Shown here: positions 1-5,404 of the stretch, in pieces
Position numbering within the stretch: position 1 is the first letter of the stretch
Layout: each line of letters opens with the position of its first letter
Assembly (NCBI GenBank): GCA_030590275.1
Contig: JAUUYV010000158.1
Location: forward strand, 1 to 5,404
Length of the DNA: 5,404 nt
Direction of reading: 5' to 3'
Source: Porticoccaceae bacterium
Lineage (GTDB): Bacteria; Pseudomonadota; Gammaproteobacteria; Pseudomonadales; Porticoccaceae
Notes under the pieces: generated by a model
What the model saw: the letters and a program-made list of their open reading frames with translations, nothing else
Told to the model about the DNA's origin: nothing
Databases searched by the model: none
Position numbers and translations under genes: made by a program

Positions 1-13
1 CTATCGTACAAAA

Positions 14-39
14 TTCTGCAGCGGAGTCTTGTTGCAGAA
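14..39 (-). terminator. Weak candidate intrinsic terminator after thrC
   Basis: Read on the minus strand, TTCTGCA and TGCAGAA (7-bp perfect arms, 12-nt loop) are followed directly by TTTTGT. It lies about 95 bases beyond the thrC stop, and no gene is visible between. The stem is short, its loop is large and the T-tract is only four bases, so this is a weak terminator candidate, perhaps acting with the stronger hairpin just before it at 41-67. Confidence 0.35.
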
Positions 40-40
40 G

Positions 41-67
41 CCGCTTATGCGCGATGTGCATAAGCGG
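41..67. repeat. 10-bp perfect inverted repeat downstream of thrC
   Basis: CCGCTTATGC (41-50) and GCATAAGCGG (58-67) form a perfect 10-bp stem with a 7-nt loop. Neither strand has a T-tract after it (the plus strand continues AAAAAC, the minus strand CTTCTG), so it is not a classical intrinsic terminator alone. On the thrC transcript it is followed two bases later by a second hairpin with a short U-tract, so the pair may act together as a 3' end or RNA-stabilising structure. It could also be a protein-binding dyad. Confidence 0.5.
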
Positions 68-132
68 AAAAACATAGTCACCCTACACAAAACATAAGCT
101 GTATTATTTTTCTAGAACGGTTCTGCTTGTTA

Positions 133-1539
133 CTAAGCGCTCAGGTTATTGGCCATAAACTGATGAACCGCATCCATGTCATTAGCCAGTACCTGCATCC
201 GCTCCTCGCGGTCAAATAAATCCGCCATGTGATGGGGTAATGGTGGATTATGAGGATAACCCGCTTTAATAACTGCTTCGGGAAATTTGGCTGGATGAGC
301 GGTAGCCATAGTTATCATTGGAGTATCCCTGTTACTGCGACAATGACGACCAGCAGCCACACCGATGGCGCTATGGGGATCGAGTAAATAATCGCTACCC
401 TCATATTCGCCGCGAATAGTTTCTATAGTACCTGCGTCATCCAGACGATGGCTGGAAAAAAGTTGTTTAGCCTGCGCCAAAGCCCTGGAATCCAGACTGA
501 CGTTCTCACCCTTATCAAGCGAAACCATTAAGCGACTTAGGGCCTCACCATCTCTACCGTAAAGGTCAAACAACAGACGCTCAAAGTTGCTGGATACCAT
601 AATATCCATACTGGGTGATAGTGTGTGTTGCAGTACTTTCTGGCTGCAATCATTGGCACTAATAATGCGATGTAAAATATCGTTAGCATTGGTTGCAATC
701 ACTAACTGTCCAACCGGCAAACCCATTTTATGAGCCAGATAGCCTGCAAAAATATCACCAAAATTACCGGTGGGAACGGAAAAGGAAACCGATCGGTGAG
801 GACCTCCGACCGACAAAGCTGCCCAGAAGTAATAAACGATCTGGGCCATGATACGCGCCCAGTTGATTGAATTCACCGCCACCAGTTGGCGATCATCCGG
901 CAAAAAAGACTGATCGCCGAAGCTTGCCTTTACCAGACGCTGACAATCGTCAAAGTTACCTTCGAGAGCGATATTGTGGATGTTGTCGGCAAGCACAGTG
1001 GTCATCTGTCGACGTTGCACCTCCGAAACCCGCTGATAAGGGTGCAAGATAAAGATGTCCACATTGCGACAGTGGCGGCAACCCTCAATGGCAGCAGAGC
1101 CGGTATCACCGGAAGTAGCTCCCATAATCACCACTTTTTGACGGCGCTGTTCGAGGATGTAATCGAGCAAGTGCCCTAAAAACTGTAAGGCAAAATCTTT
1201 AAAGGCCAGGGTCGGACCATGAAACAGCTCGAGAACCCATTCGTTATGGCCACTCTGCACCAGGGGTGCAATTGCGCGATGCCGGAAAATATCCGTGTTG
1301 TACGAGGCATCAATGATGCGCTTGAGTTCCACCTCGGGCACAGCGTCACCGACAAAGGGCGACATCACCTGGTAAGCTAATTCGCCATAGCTAAGTCCCA
1401 CCCACGATGCTATTTCCTCAGCACTAAACTCGGGGATGGTTTCCGGCACAAACAAGCCCCCGTCGGGTGCTAACCCAGTAAGTACCACATCATCAAAGTT
1501 CTGCGGCGAAACTCCACCACGGGTGCTAATGTATCTCAT
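133..1539 (-). CDS. thrC: Threonine synthase
   Basis: PLP-dependent enzyme that converts O-phospho-L-homoserine to L-threonine and phosphate in the cytoplasm, the last step of threonine synthesis. From the start chosen here (468 aa) the N-terminus reads MRYISTRGG, as in Pseudomonas-type ThrC. HGPTLAFKD carries the PLP Schiff-base lysine at about residue 114, GATSGDTG (140-147) is the phosphate-binding loop, and PTGNFGD lies at 256-262. The length is normal for the family and no lesion is seen. The frame stays open to another ATG at 1578, which would add 13 residues; I reject this extension because it encodes nothing like a ThrC N-terminus, spans a 16-bp tandem repeat out of register with codons, and neither start has a strong Shine-Dalgarno that would favour it. 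The gene ends with tandem stops (TAG then TAA). It follows hom by 96 bases, and the two are probably cotranscribed. Confidence 0.96.
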   Translation of the reverse strand: MRYISTRGGVSPQNFDDVVLTGLAPDGGLFVPETIPEFSAEEIASWVGLSYGELAYQVMSPFVGDAVPEVELKRIIDASYNTDIFRHRAIAPLVQSGHNEWVLELFHGPTLAFKDFALQFLGHLLDYILEQRRQKVVIMGATSGDTGSAAIEGCRHCRNVDIFILHPYQRVSEVQRRQMTTVLADNIHNIALEGNFDDCQRLVKASFGDQSFLPDDRQLVAVNSINWARIMAQIVYYFWAALSVGGPHRSVSFSVPTGNFGDIFAGYLAHKMGLPVGQLVIATNANDILHRIISANDCSQKVLQHTLSPSMDIMVSSNFERLLFDLYGRDGEALSRLMVSLDKGENVSLDSRALAQAKQLFSSHRLDDAGTIETIRGEYEGSDYLLDPHSAIGVAAGRHCRSNRDTPMITMATAHPAKFPEAVIKAGYPHNPPLPHHMADLFDREERMQVLANDMDAVHQFMANNLSA

Positions 1540-1569
1540 TGGCCTGTACCGGTATTGGTCTGTACCGAT
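1538..1569 (-). repeat. 16-bp tandem direct repeat at the thrC start
   Basis: On the minus strand the two adjacent copies read ATCGGTACAGACCAAT (1569 to 1554) and ACCGGTACAGGCCAAT (1553 to 1538), with 14 of 16 bases identical. The downstream copy ends in the first two bases of the preferred thrC ATG, and in it the upstream copy's ACAGACC becomes ACAGGCC, giving the only AGG close to that ATG. Because the period is not a multiple of three, the copies would encode unrelated residues in the extended frame, which supports a non-coding leader. Confidence 0.7.
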
Positions 1570-1619
1570 AAGAGACATATAAACGGAGCCGCTACCCTTT
1601 CCACGACAGCCAGGCCAAT
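1538..1619 (-). promoter_or_regulatory. Inverted repeat that could mask the thrC start codon
   Basis: In the transcript, ATTGGCCTG (1619 to 1611), shortly after the hom stop, is perfectly complementary to CAGGCCAAT (1546 to 1538). The second segment covers the weak AGG before thrC and the first two bases of its ATG. Pairing would give a 9-bp stem closing a 64-nt loop and would hide the thrC initiation region unless ribosomes finishing hom opened it. This suggests translational coupling, but a 9-bp long-range match in 100 bases could be coincidence. Confidence 0.3.
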
Positions 1620-1635
1620 CACTGCAGGAAGTAAA

Positions 1636-2940
1636 TTATTGTCCATTCAGACTATCCTTACGAATGTGCACAACTGAATCTGCCACAGAATCCAGTGCTT
1701 CTATCTCTACGATCGCCGCGCGCAAGTTGCTCTCCAAAGTCTCGTTAGTCAGCAAAATTAATGTTGCCCGGTCCTCGCCCTCCCGCGGCTCCTTCTGAAT
1801 AATGGCCTCAATACTAATGCCCCGGCTACTCATAATCTGGGCCAATTGTGATAAGACTCCGGGTTTGTCCAGGGCAGAGACCCGCAAATAATGCGAGCTC
1901 ACCGTATCGGCAATCGGAAGCACTCCTGGGTCAACTAAGGCATCGAGGCTAACCCCCAGGGGCGATAAGCCGACCCCTGTTGCCATACATCCCCGTGCGA
2001 TATCAACAATATCGGCCACCACTGCTGAAGCGGTTGGCTCCGCACCTGCACCGGCCCCGTAGTACAAGGTGGGGCCAACGGCATCGCCCTTAACCATCAC
2101 GGCGTTCATAACACCACTCACCTGAGCAATCAGACATTGTTCTGGAACCAGGGTAGGGTGAACCCGCAACTCAACCCCGTTATCGCGATAACGGGCTATA
2201 CCCAAATGTTTGATGCGATAACCCAGCTCTTCGGCATAGCTCACATCTTCGGGCTGAATCTCGCCGATACCCTCGGTGTAAACCGCATCAAAGCGTAACG
2301 GCATACCAAACGCCAGCGCCGCAAGAATAACCAGTTTATGAGCCGCATCGATGCCTTCAACATCAAAGGCAGGATCGGCCTCGGCATAACCTAGTGCCTG
2401 CGCTTCTGCCAATACATCGGAGAACTCTCGTCCCTTATCGCGCATTTCAGTAAGAATAAAATTACCGGTACCGTTAATAATACCCGCCACCCACTCTATA
2501 CGATTAGCCGCAAGGCCATCCCGTAGCAACTTGATAATAGGAATACCACCGGCTACCGCAGCTTCAAAAGCAACCACGACACCCTGGTCATGGGCGGCGG
2601 CAAAAATTTCGTTACCATGTTCGGCTATCAGGGCTTTATTGGCAGTCACCACGTGCTTACCATTGGCGATGGCCCTGAGCACCAACTCTCGCGCGGTATC
2701 AGAGCCGCCAATCAACTCGACGACAATATCAACATCGGGGTTTTCGGCCACGGCAAAAACATCCCTCGTAACAGGAATGTCACCGGCATTACAATTGGGG
2801 TTGTCTCGGCGAGCGCCGATTTGAACGACTTCGATTTCGGTACCGGTGCGAGCAGCCAACACCGAGGAGTTACGGCGTAATAAGTCTACGGTCCCACCAC
2901 CAACCGTACCCAGTCCGCAAATACCAACCTTTACCGGCAT
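1636..2940 (-). CDS. hom: Homoserine dehydrogenase, monofunctional with ACT domain
   Basis: NAD(P)H-dependent cytoplasmic enzyme that reduces L-aspartate semialdehyde to L-homoserine, the branch point to threonine and methionine. The 434-aa product has a nucleotide-binding GxGxxG at residues 9-14 (GLGTVG), VTANKALIA with a conserved lysine at 102, the EAAVAGGIPII stretch at 126-136, AGIINGTGNFIL at 152-163, and the family signature DVEGIDAAHKLVILA at 193-207 with the expected catalytic lysine at 202. Residues from about 350 to 425 form an ACT domain (YLRVSALDKPGVLSQLAQIM), which in this family is the site of threonine feedback inhibition. There is no aspartokinase domain. Its length equals that of Pseudomonas Hom. 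The ATG is preceded by GGGGGTGG, an SD-like G-rich run. It lies 84 bases after dsbC and has its own candidate promoter; thrC follows after 96 bases. No defect is visible. Confidence 0.97.
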   Translation of the reverse strand: MPVKVGICGLGTVGGGTVDLLRRNSSVLAARTGTEIEVVQIGARRDNPNCNAGDIPVTRDVFAVAENPDVDIVVELIGGSDTARELVLRAIANGKHVVTANKALIAEHGNEIFAAAHDQGVVVAFEAAVAGGIPIIKLLRDGLAANRIEWVAGIINGTGNFILTEMRDKGREFSDVLAEAQALGYAEADPAFDVEGIDAAHKLVILAALAFGMPLRFDAVYTEGIGEIQPEDVSYAEELGYRIKHLGIARYRDNGVELRVHPTLVPEQCLIAQVSGVMNAVMVKGDAVGPTLYYGAGAGAEPTASAVVADIVDIARGCMATGVGLSPLGVSLDALVDPGVLPIADTVSSHYLRVSALDKPGVLSQLAQIMSSRGISIEAIIQKEPREGEDRATLILLTNETLESNLRAAIVEIEALDSVADSVVHIRKDSLNGQ

Positions 2941-2967
2941 GGCCCACCCCCGCTAAAAAAAGGGGCC
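2941..2967 (-). promoter_or_regulatory. GC-rich hairpin over the hom ribosome binding site
   Basis: In the transcript GGCCCC (2967 to 2962) is followed by seven Ts, AGC, a run of Gs and then GGGCC directly before the hom ATG. GGCCC can pair with GGGCC (loop 17 nt), or CCCC with the GGGG of the SD-like run (loop about 11 nt). Either fold would hide the ribosome binding site. I see no leader peptide or known riboswitch pattern here, so regulation is an inference from pairing alone. Confidence 0.35.
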
Positions 2968-2996
2968 ACCTTAATAGCGCCATGGTGTACTGTCAA
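2968..2996 (-). promoter_or_regulatory. Candidate sigma-70 promoter for hom-thrC
   Basis: On the minus strand a perfect -35 box TTGACA (2996 to 2991) is followed, after exactly 17 bases, by TAAGGT (2973 to 2968), which keeps the most conserved TA...T of the -10 consensus but matches only three of six positions. Transcription would begin near 2961, leaving a leader of about 20 bases before the hom ATG. This would allow hom-thrC expression independent of the upstream genes. TATTAA also lies nearby but at a 14-base spacing, too short. Confidence 0.45.
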
Positions 2997-2999
2997 CGA

Positions 3000-3015
3000 A
3001 TGGGAGTGCTCCCAT
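3000..3015. other. Perfect 7-bp dyad between dsbC and hom
   Basis: ATGGGAG (3000-3006) and CTCCCAT (3009-3015) are perfect inverted arms separated by two bases. The site starts 9 bases after the dsbC stop and ends 3 bases before the candidate hom -35 box. As RNA it makes a stable short hairpin, but only TTCGTT follows on the minus strand, so it would be a poor intrinsic terminator. As DNA it is placed like an operator or activator site, about 40 to 55 bases before the predicted hom start. The sequence does not decide between the two. Confidence 0.4.
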
Positions 3016-3024
3016 AAGCGGGAC

Positions 3025-3831
3025 TCAATCAAGCCCAAGAATACGAATGAAATCGGCAGTCGAGCGATAACCCGGTATCAAAGTTCCATCATTCAGGATA
3101 ATTGCGGGGGTACCGTTAACACCGAGCTCAGCGCCCAACAAGTATTGCTCTGCAACCGGATTATCCTCGCACAGATTTTCTTCAATCGGCGCACCATTCT
3201 TAAGCAAGGTCAGGGCTTCTTTCTTATCTTCCGCACACCATGCCGAAACTATCTTATTGTAGGATGGCGAACCAATACCCGCCCGAGGGAAAGCCAAATA
3301 ACGCACTTCAATACCTGCGGCATTCAACGCTGGCACGTCCTGGTGAAGTTTGCGGCAAAACCCACAGTCAACGTCAGTAAATACATTAAGCACGCCTTTC
3401 GTTTCTGCATCCGGCCCAAAAATAATCATTTTTTCACTGGCTACCGTCGCCATACGCTCTCGACGCACCTCTACAAGCTCCATTTCACGAAGGTTAACGA
3501 ACATTCCAGGACGCACCTGATAAAGTGAGCCATCAAAGAAGTATTCGCCGCCATTCAAGACATAGAGTATTGGCCCGTTCTGCACCGTCACTTCATAAAT
3601 ACCGGGGATGGGACTCTCCTGCACACTCGTATACACCAGGTCTGACCGTGCGGACTGAAGCCTGGCTACAATCGCTGCAGACACAGCCGGGTCAACCCCT
3701 GCTTGTTGACCAGTAGTGGGTTCTCCCGCCTGTGTGCCAGGGCTAAGGCCAAGAAGAGCGCCGAAGGCAACAATAACGCTGGGGCGAATAAGAAAAAGGC
3801 TTATTGATACTATCGTAAGATATAACTTCAC
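3025..3831 (-). CDS. dsbC: Thiol:disulfide interchange protein DsbC
   Basis: Periplasmic disulfide isomerase that reshuffles wrong disulfides; in the family it is a dimer kept reduced by DsbD. From the GTG chosen here (268 aa) residues 1-35 look like a signal peptide ending TQA before GEP. The dimerisation region follows (about 45-125), then a thioredoxin fold with the active site CGFC at 156-159 (CGYC in E. coli). Cys199 and Cys221 match the structural disulfide of E. coli DsbC: the first active-site Cys lies 43 residues before, and the pair is 22 apart, as in E. coli. The cis-proline motif is GTPAII, with Pro242. The frame runs upstream to a TTG at 3879, but that codon lacks an SD and coincides with the start point expected from a TATAAT box. 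The GTG has AGGA 8 bases upstream. Oddity: Arg-Pro splits the hydrophobic part of the signal peptide in two. Confidence 0.94.
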   Translation of the reverse strand: MKLYLTIVSISLFLIRPSVIVAFGALLGLSPGTQAGEPTTGQQAGVDPAVSAAIVARLQSARSDLVYTSVQESPIPGIYEVTVQNGPILYVLNGGEYFFDGSLYQVRPGMFVNLREMELVEVRRERMATVASEKMIIFGPDAETKGVLNVFTDVDCGFCRKLHQDVPALNAAGIEVRYLAFPRAGIGSPSYNKIVSAWCAEDKKEALTLLKNGAPIEENLCEDNPVAEQYLLGAELGVNGTPAIILNDGTLIPGYRSTADFIRILGLD

Positions 3832-3843
3832 TGATATTTTCCT
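3829..3843 (-). promoter_or_regulatory. Shine-Dalgarno deciding the dsbC GTG start
   Basis: On the minus strand AGGA (3843 to 3840) precedes GTG (3831 to 3829) by 8 bases. The only other upstream initiator candidate in frame is TTG at 3879, with no purine-rich site before it. There is no ATG in frame ahead of the mature domain, so the GTG is the best-supported start. Confidence 0.65.
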
Positions 3844-3884
3844 GGAGTGCAATTCACGGGAGTTGAAGAACGAACACAACTTTG

Positions 3885-3890
3885 ATTATA
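3885..3890 (-). promoter_or_regulatory. Consensus -10 box upstream of dsbC
   Basis: TATAAT reads on the minus strand from 3890 to 3885, a perfect -10 hexamer. No convincing -35 box lies 16-18 bases upstream (GCCAGG at 17). Transcription would start near 3878, leaving a leader of about 47 bases before the GTG of dsbC. A promoter here would let dsbC-hom-thrC be expressed apart from xerD. Confidence 0.35.
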
Positions 3891-3960
3891 ACGGCAGACT
3901 GGGGTTCCCTGGCTAGCTAAAATCATTCCTTAGGGAAAAACACGTAAAACCAGGCCTTCC

Positions 3961-3998
3961 TGTTCTTATCTTGTTCTTAATTTTAGTCTTATTCTTAA
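3961..3998 (-). repeat. Short TTCTTA repeats after xerD
   Basis: On the plus strand TGTTCTTA occurs at 3961 and 3972 and TATTCTTA at 3990, with a degenerate AGTCTTA at 3985. On the transcript strand this is an A-rich, C-poor run of TAAGA words starting 12 bases after the xerD stop. Spacing is irregular (11 and 18 bases). It resembles neither a terminator nor a known operator; it may simply be low-complexity spacer. Confidence 0.4.
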
Positions 3999-4009
3999 CT
4001 TAAGTAGGG

Positions 4010-4903
4010 TTAACCACGGGGATGATGCTCAGCATGCAACTCTTTCATTCGGCTTTGCGCGATATGGGTATAAATCTGGGTCGTAGAAAGGTCTCTATGA
4101 CCCAACAATAACTGGACAACCCGGAGATCTGCACCACGATTAAGCAGGTGTGTCGCGAAAGCGTGTCTCAAAGTATGGGGCGACAATGGCTTTTCTATCC
4201 CCGCAACGTTAGCCCAATGCTTGATGCGATGCCAAAACGTCTGTCGAGTCATGGCATTACCACGGGTACTAGGAAACAAAGAATCACTCTGCCGCCCAGC
4301 GAGTAAATCACTGCGAGCGCCATCAATAAATCGTCGTAACCACTCCAAAGCTTCTTCGCCCATAGGTACCAGCCGCTCCCTGCCACCTTTACCCATGACC
4401 CGCACTATTCCCTGGCGTAAGTTGACCTGATTCAGGGTCAAACCAGTCAATTCGCTAACCCGCAAACCCGTCGCATACAGCAGCTCCAGCATAGTCCGGT
4501 CGCGTACCGCGAGGGCATCGTCATCTGCGGCGGCTTCAAGCAGGCTCGCTACATCAGCTTCTGTCAGGGTTTTCGGTAGTGGACGCCCCAATTTGGGGCT
4601 AGACACCGTCGCCACCGGGTTTTCCTCTAGTTTGCCCTCGCGTACTTGATGACGATAAAAACCACGCAAGCACGAAAGCGCTCGCGAAACAGAACGGGGG
4701 CTCGCTTTGGTTTCGTAGCGGTGGGCCAAATAAGATTGCACCGCGGCTGCGGCGGCCGAGAGCAAGTCTTTCCCCTGCTCGAGCAACCACGCTTCAAACG
4801 CACACAAGTCTCGACGATAGGCGCTCAAACTATTGCTGCTTAGACCTTTTTCAAGCCAAAGCGCACTTAGATAGCTATCGATTACGGAGCTTACATCAGC
4901 CAT
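4010..4903 (-). CDS. xerD: Site-specific tyrosine recombinase XerD
   Basis: Tyrosine recombinase that acts with XerC at the chromosomal dif site to resolve chromosome dimers at division, activated by FtsK. The 297-aa product is the size of E. coli XerD (298). The N-terminal core-binding domain (about 1-95) contains ALWLEKGLSSNSLSAYRRDL, and the catalytic domain (about 108-290) holds the full set: Arg148 (ATGLRVSE), Lys172 (GKGGRERLVP), His243 and Arg246 (HTLRHAFATHLL), His269 (LLGHRDLSTT) and the nucleophile Tyr278 (QIYTHI). The N-terminus and the C-terminal ending LHAEHHPRG resemble XerD rather than XerC, and the neighbouring dsbC-hom supports that choice. The ATG fits family length, but I see no Shine-Dalgarno before it. 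It is a housekeeping recombinase here: no att sites, cargo or integron are present nearby. Confidence 0.96.
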   Translation of the reverse strand: MADVSSVIDSYLSALWLEKGLSSNSLSAYRRDLCAFEAWLLEQGKDLLSAAAAAVQSYLAHRYETKASPRSVSRALSCLRGFYRHQVREGKLEENPVATVSSPKLGRPLPKTLTEADVASLLEAAADDDALAVRDRTMLELLYATGLRVSELTGLTLNQVNLRQGIVRVMGKGGRERLVPMGEEALEWLRRFIDGARSDLLAGRQSDSLFPSTRGNAMTRQTFWHRIKHWANVAGIEKPLSPHTLRHAFATHLLNRGADLRVVQLLLGHRDLSTTQIYTHIAQSRMKELHAEHHPRG

Positions 4904-4937
4904 ATAATTGAATAAATACTGTGTTCAAGATATCCAG

Positions 4938-4967
4938 ATTTTACCCGAGCTTATCGACAAAGGACAA
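4938..4967 (-). promoter_or_regulatory. Candidate sigma-70 promoter for xerD
   Basis: On the minus strand TTGTCC (4967 to 4962, four of six -35 matches) is followed after 18 bases by TAAAAT (4943 to 4938, five of six -10 matches). Transcription would begin near 4931, about 28 bases before the xerD ATG. No SD is visible in that leader. Confidence 0.4.
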
Positions 4968-5008
4968 TACACAGGTCTCATGTTAGTTTACCGATAGCAG
5001 TTTAATGT

Positions 5009-5024
5009 GGACCAGGCCAGGTCC
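5009..5024. other. Small hairpin directly after the oxidoreductase stop
   Basis: GGACC (5009-5013) and GGTCC (5020-5024) form a 5-bp GC-rich stem with a 6-base loop, abutting the stop codon of the upstream oxidoreductase gene. On the coding (minus) strand ACATTAAAC follows, with no T-tract, so terminator function is doubtful. The plus strand has TTATTTATTC after it, but no plus-strand gene ends here. Confidence 0.3.
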
Positions 5025-5404
5025 TTATTTATTCTGGCGCTTTATCTGCTTTCTGATACCTCCAACAAAAAACTGCATCATCCCCGAGGCTGGTGACAGC
5101 TCCCAATCAACCTCCATCCCCTTCCCCAGACGATCAATTTGAGTGCAATGCCACCCTACATCGGCAAAGCTATTCAATACCCGAATACGACGATTATTAC
5201 TCTTCGGACTGAGCCATTTCTTTCCTAGCGTGAGATCCTTGTCGGCAATGGCCGCCCGCTCAACCTTCCCGCTAAGAATAAAATTGGGTAATTCTGGCTC
5301 TGCAGAAACAGGGCGTCCCAGGCCAATCAAATCCGTGACACCGCTTTCCAGAGCCTCCTCCATACCTTTTACAGTGCGAAATCCGCCAGAAACCATTAAG
5401 GGCA
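5025..5404 (-). CDS. NADH:flavin oxidoreductase, old yellow enzyme family (C-terminal part)
   Basis: The window edge cuts this gene; only the last 125 or so codons are seen, and the true start lies beyond 5404. The internal Met at 5396 is not the start, since the frame continues upstream as PLMVSGGFRT. GGFRT and, 15 residues on, LIGLGRP are the FMN-phosphate-binding strands near the end of the TIM barrel in old yellow enzyme relatives. The tail WHCTQIDRLGKGMEVD resembles that of the NADH:flavin oxidoreductase/NADH oxidase subgroup. Such cytoplasmic enzymes reduce activated alkenes or similar electrophiles with NAD(P)H; the substrate cannot be told from this fragment. It lies 121 bases upstream of xerD, which has its own candidate promoter. 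It is not part of the usual xerD-dsbC-hom-thrC block as I know it. Confidence 0.85.
   Translation of the reverse strand, partial: PLMVSGGFRTVKGMEEALESGVTDLIGLGRPVSAEPELPNFILSGKVERAAIADKDLTLGKKWLSPKSNNRRIRVLNSFADVGWHCTQIDRLGKGMEVDWELSPASGMMQFFVGGIRKQIKRQNK

Noticed and set aside
867..1179. Two overlapping plus-strand open frames inside thrC
   Set aside because: They are antisense to a fully conserved threonine synthase, have no recognisable domain and no sign of independent expression.
2531..2880. Plus-strand open frames opposite hom
   Set aside because: They lie antisense to the conserved NAD(P)-binding domain and look like low-complexity shadow translations.
2941..2999. Enteric-type threonine attenuator (leader peptide plus terminator) before hom
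   Set aside because: No small frame rich in Thr or Ile codons is present, and the T-run lies in a hairpin loop rather than after a stem.
3145..3916. Several plus-strand open frames opposite dsbC, the longest 127 codons
   Set aside because: dsbC on the minus strand has all family cysteines with correct spacing; the antisense frames resemble no family.
3951..3968. Terminator after xerD from CAGG-AAGG-CCTG on the minus strand, followed by GTTTTA
   Set aside because: The stem is only 4 bp and the T-tract is short; too weak to call.
4221..4843. Open frames on both strands inside xerD
   Set aside because: They overlap the intact recombinase in other frames with no family resemblance.
4010..4903. 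Phage integrase or integron integrase, suggesting a mobile island
   Set aside because: Length, catalytic residue positions, the HHPRG ending and the dsbC-hom neighbours identify the housekeeping XerD; no att repeats, tRNA or cargo are seen.
1610..5329. A 12-base word, CCAGGCCAATCA, shared by the hom-thrC spacer (1610-1621) and the oxidoreductase gene (5318-5329)
   Set aside because: About one 12-mer match is expected by chance in a window of this size, and one copy is inside coding sequence.

Overview
This window is an ordinary chromosomal housekeeping segment with every gene on the minus strand. Transcription runs from high to low coordinates: a C-terminal fragment of an FMN-dependent old-yellow-enzyme-type oxidoreductase, then xerD, dsbC, hom and thrC. 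The order xerD-dsbC-hom-thrC is, to my knowledge, the arrangement found in Pseudomonas and related Gammaproteobacteria. The monofunctional homoserine dehydrogenase (434 aa, with a C-terminal ACT domain, unlike the aspartokinase fusion of enterics) and the ThrC beginning MRYISTRG fit the same group. Base composition looks moderate, near 50% GC, so I infer a gammaproteobacterium of the Pseudomonadales/Cellvibrionales/marine type. The species cannot be named from this window.

Layout. 1-132 holds no gene but has two consecutive inverted repeats downstream of thrC, the second (in transcription order) with a short U-tract. 133-1539 is thrC. 1540-1635 is the hom-thrC spacer, with a 16-bp imperfect tandem repeat that ends in the thrC start codon and an inverted repeat that could fold over it. 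1636-2940 is hom. 2941-3024 holds a perfect dyad, a candidate sigma-70 promoter and a GC-rich hairpin over the hom ribosome binding site. 3025-3831 is dsbC, most likely starting at a GTG with a good Shine-Dalgarno. 3832-4009 carries a consensus -10 box and an A/G-rich (transcript strand) repeat tract. 4010-4903 is xerD. 4904-5024 has a candidate xerD promoter and a small hairpin. 5025-5404 is the oxidoreductase fragment, cut by the window edge. No gap exceeds 300 bases.

How the genes work together. Hom and ThrC are the homoserine dehydrogenase and threonine synthase of threonine synthesis; the intervening homoserine kinase is not in the window. DsbC is a periplasmic disulfide isomerase and XerD a chromosome-dimer-resolution recombinase. 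Neither is functionally tied to threonine synthesis; their linkage is conserved synteny. I see no mobile element, CRISPR array, tRNA, rRNA or defence system. I found no previously undescribed system; the points worth checking are start-site corrections for thrC and dsbC and possible leader structures in front of hom and thrC.
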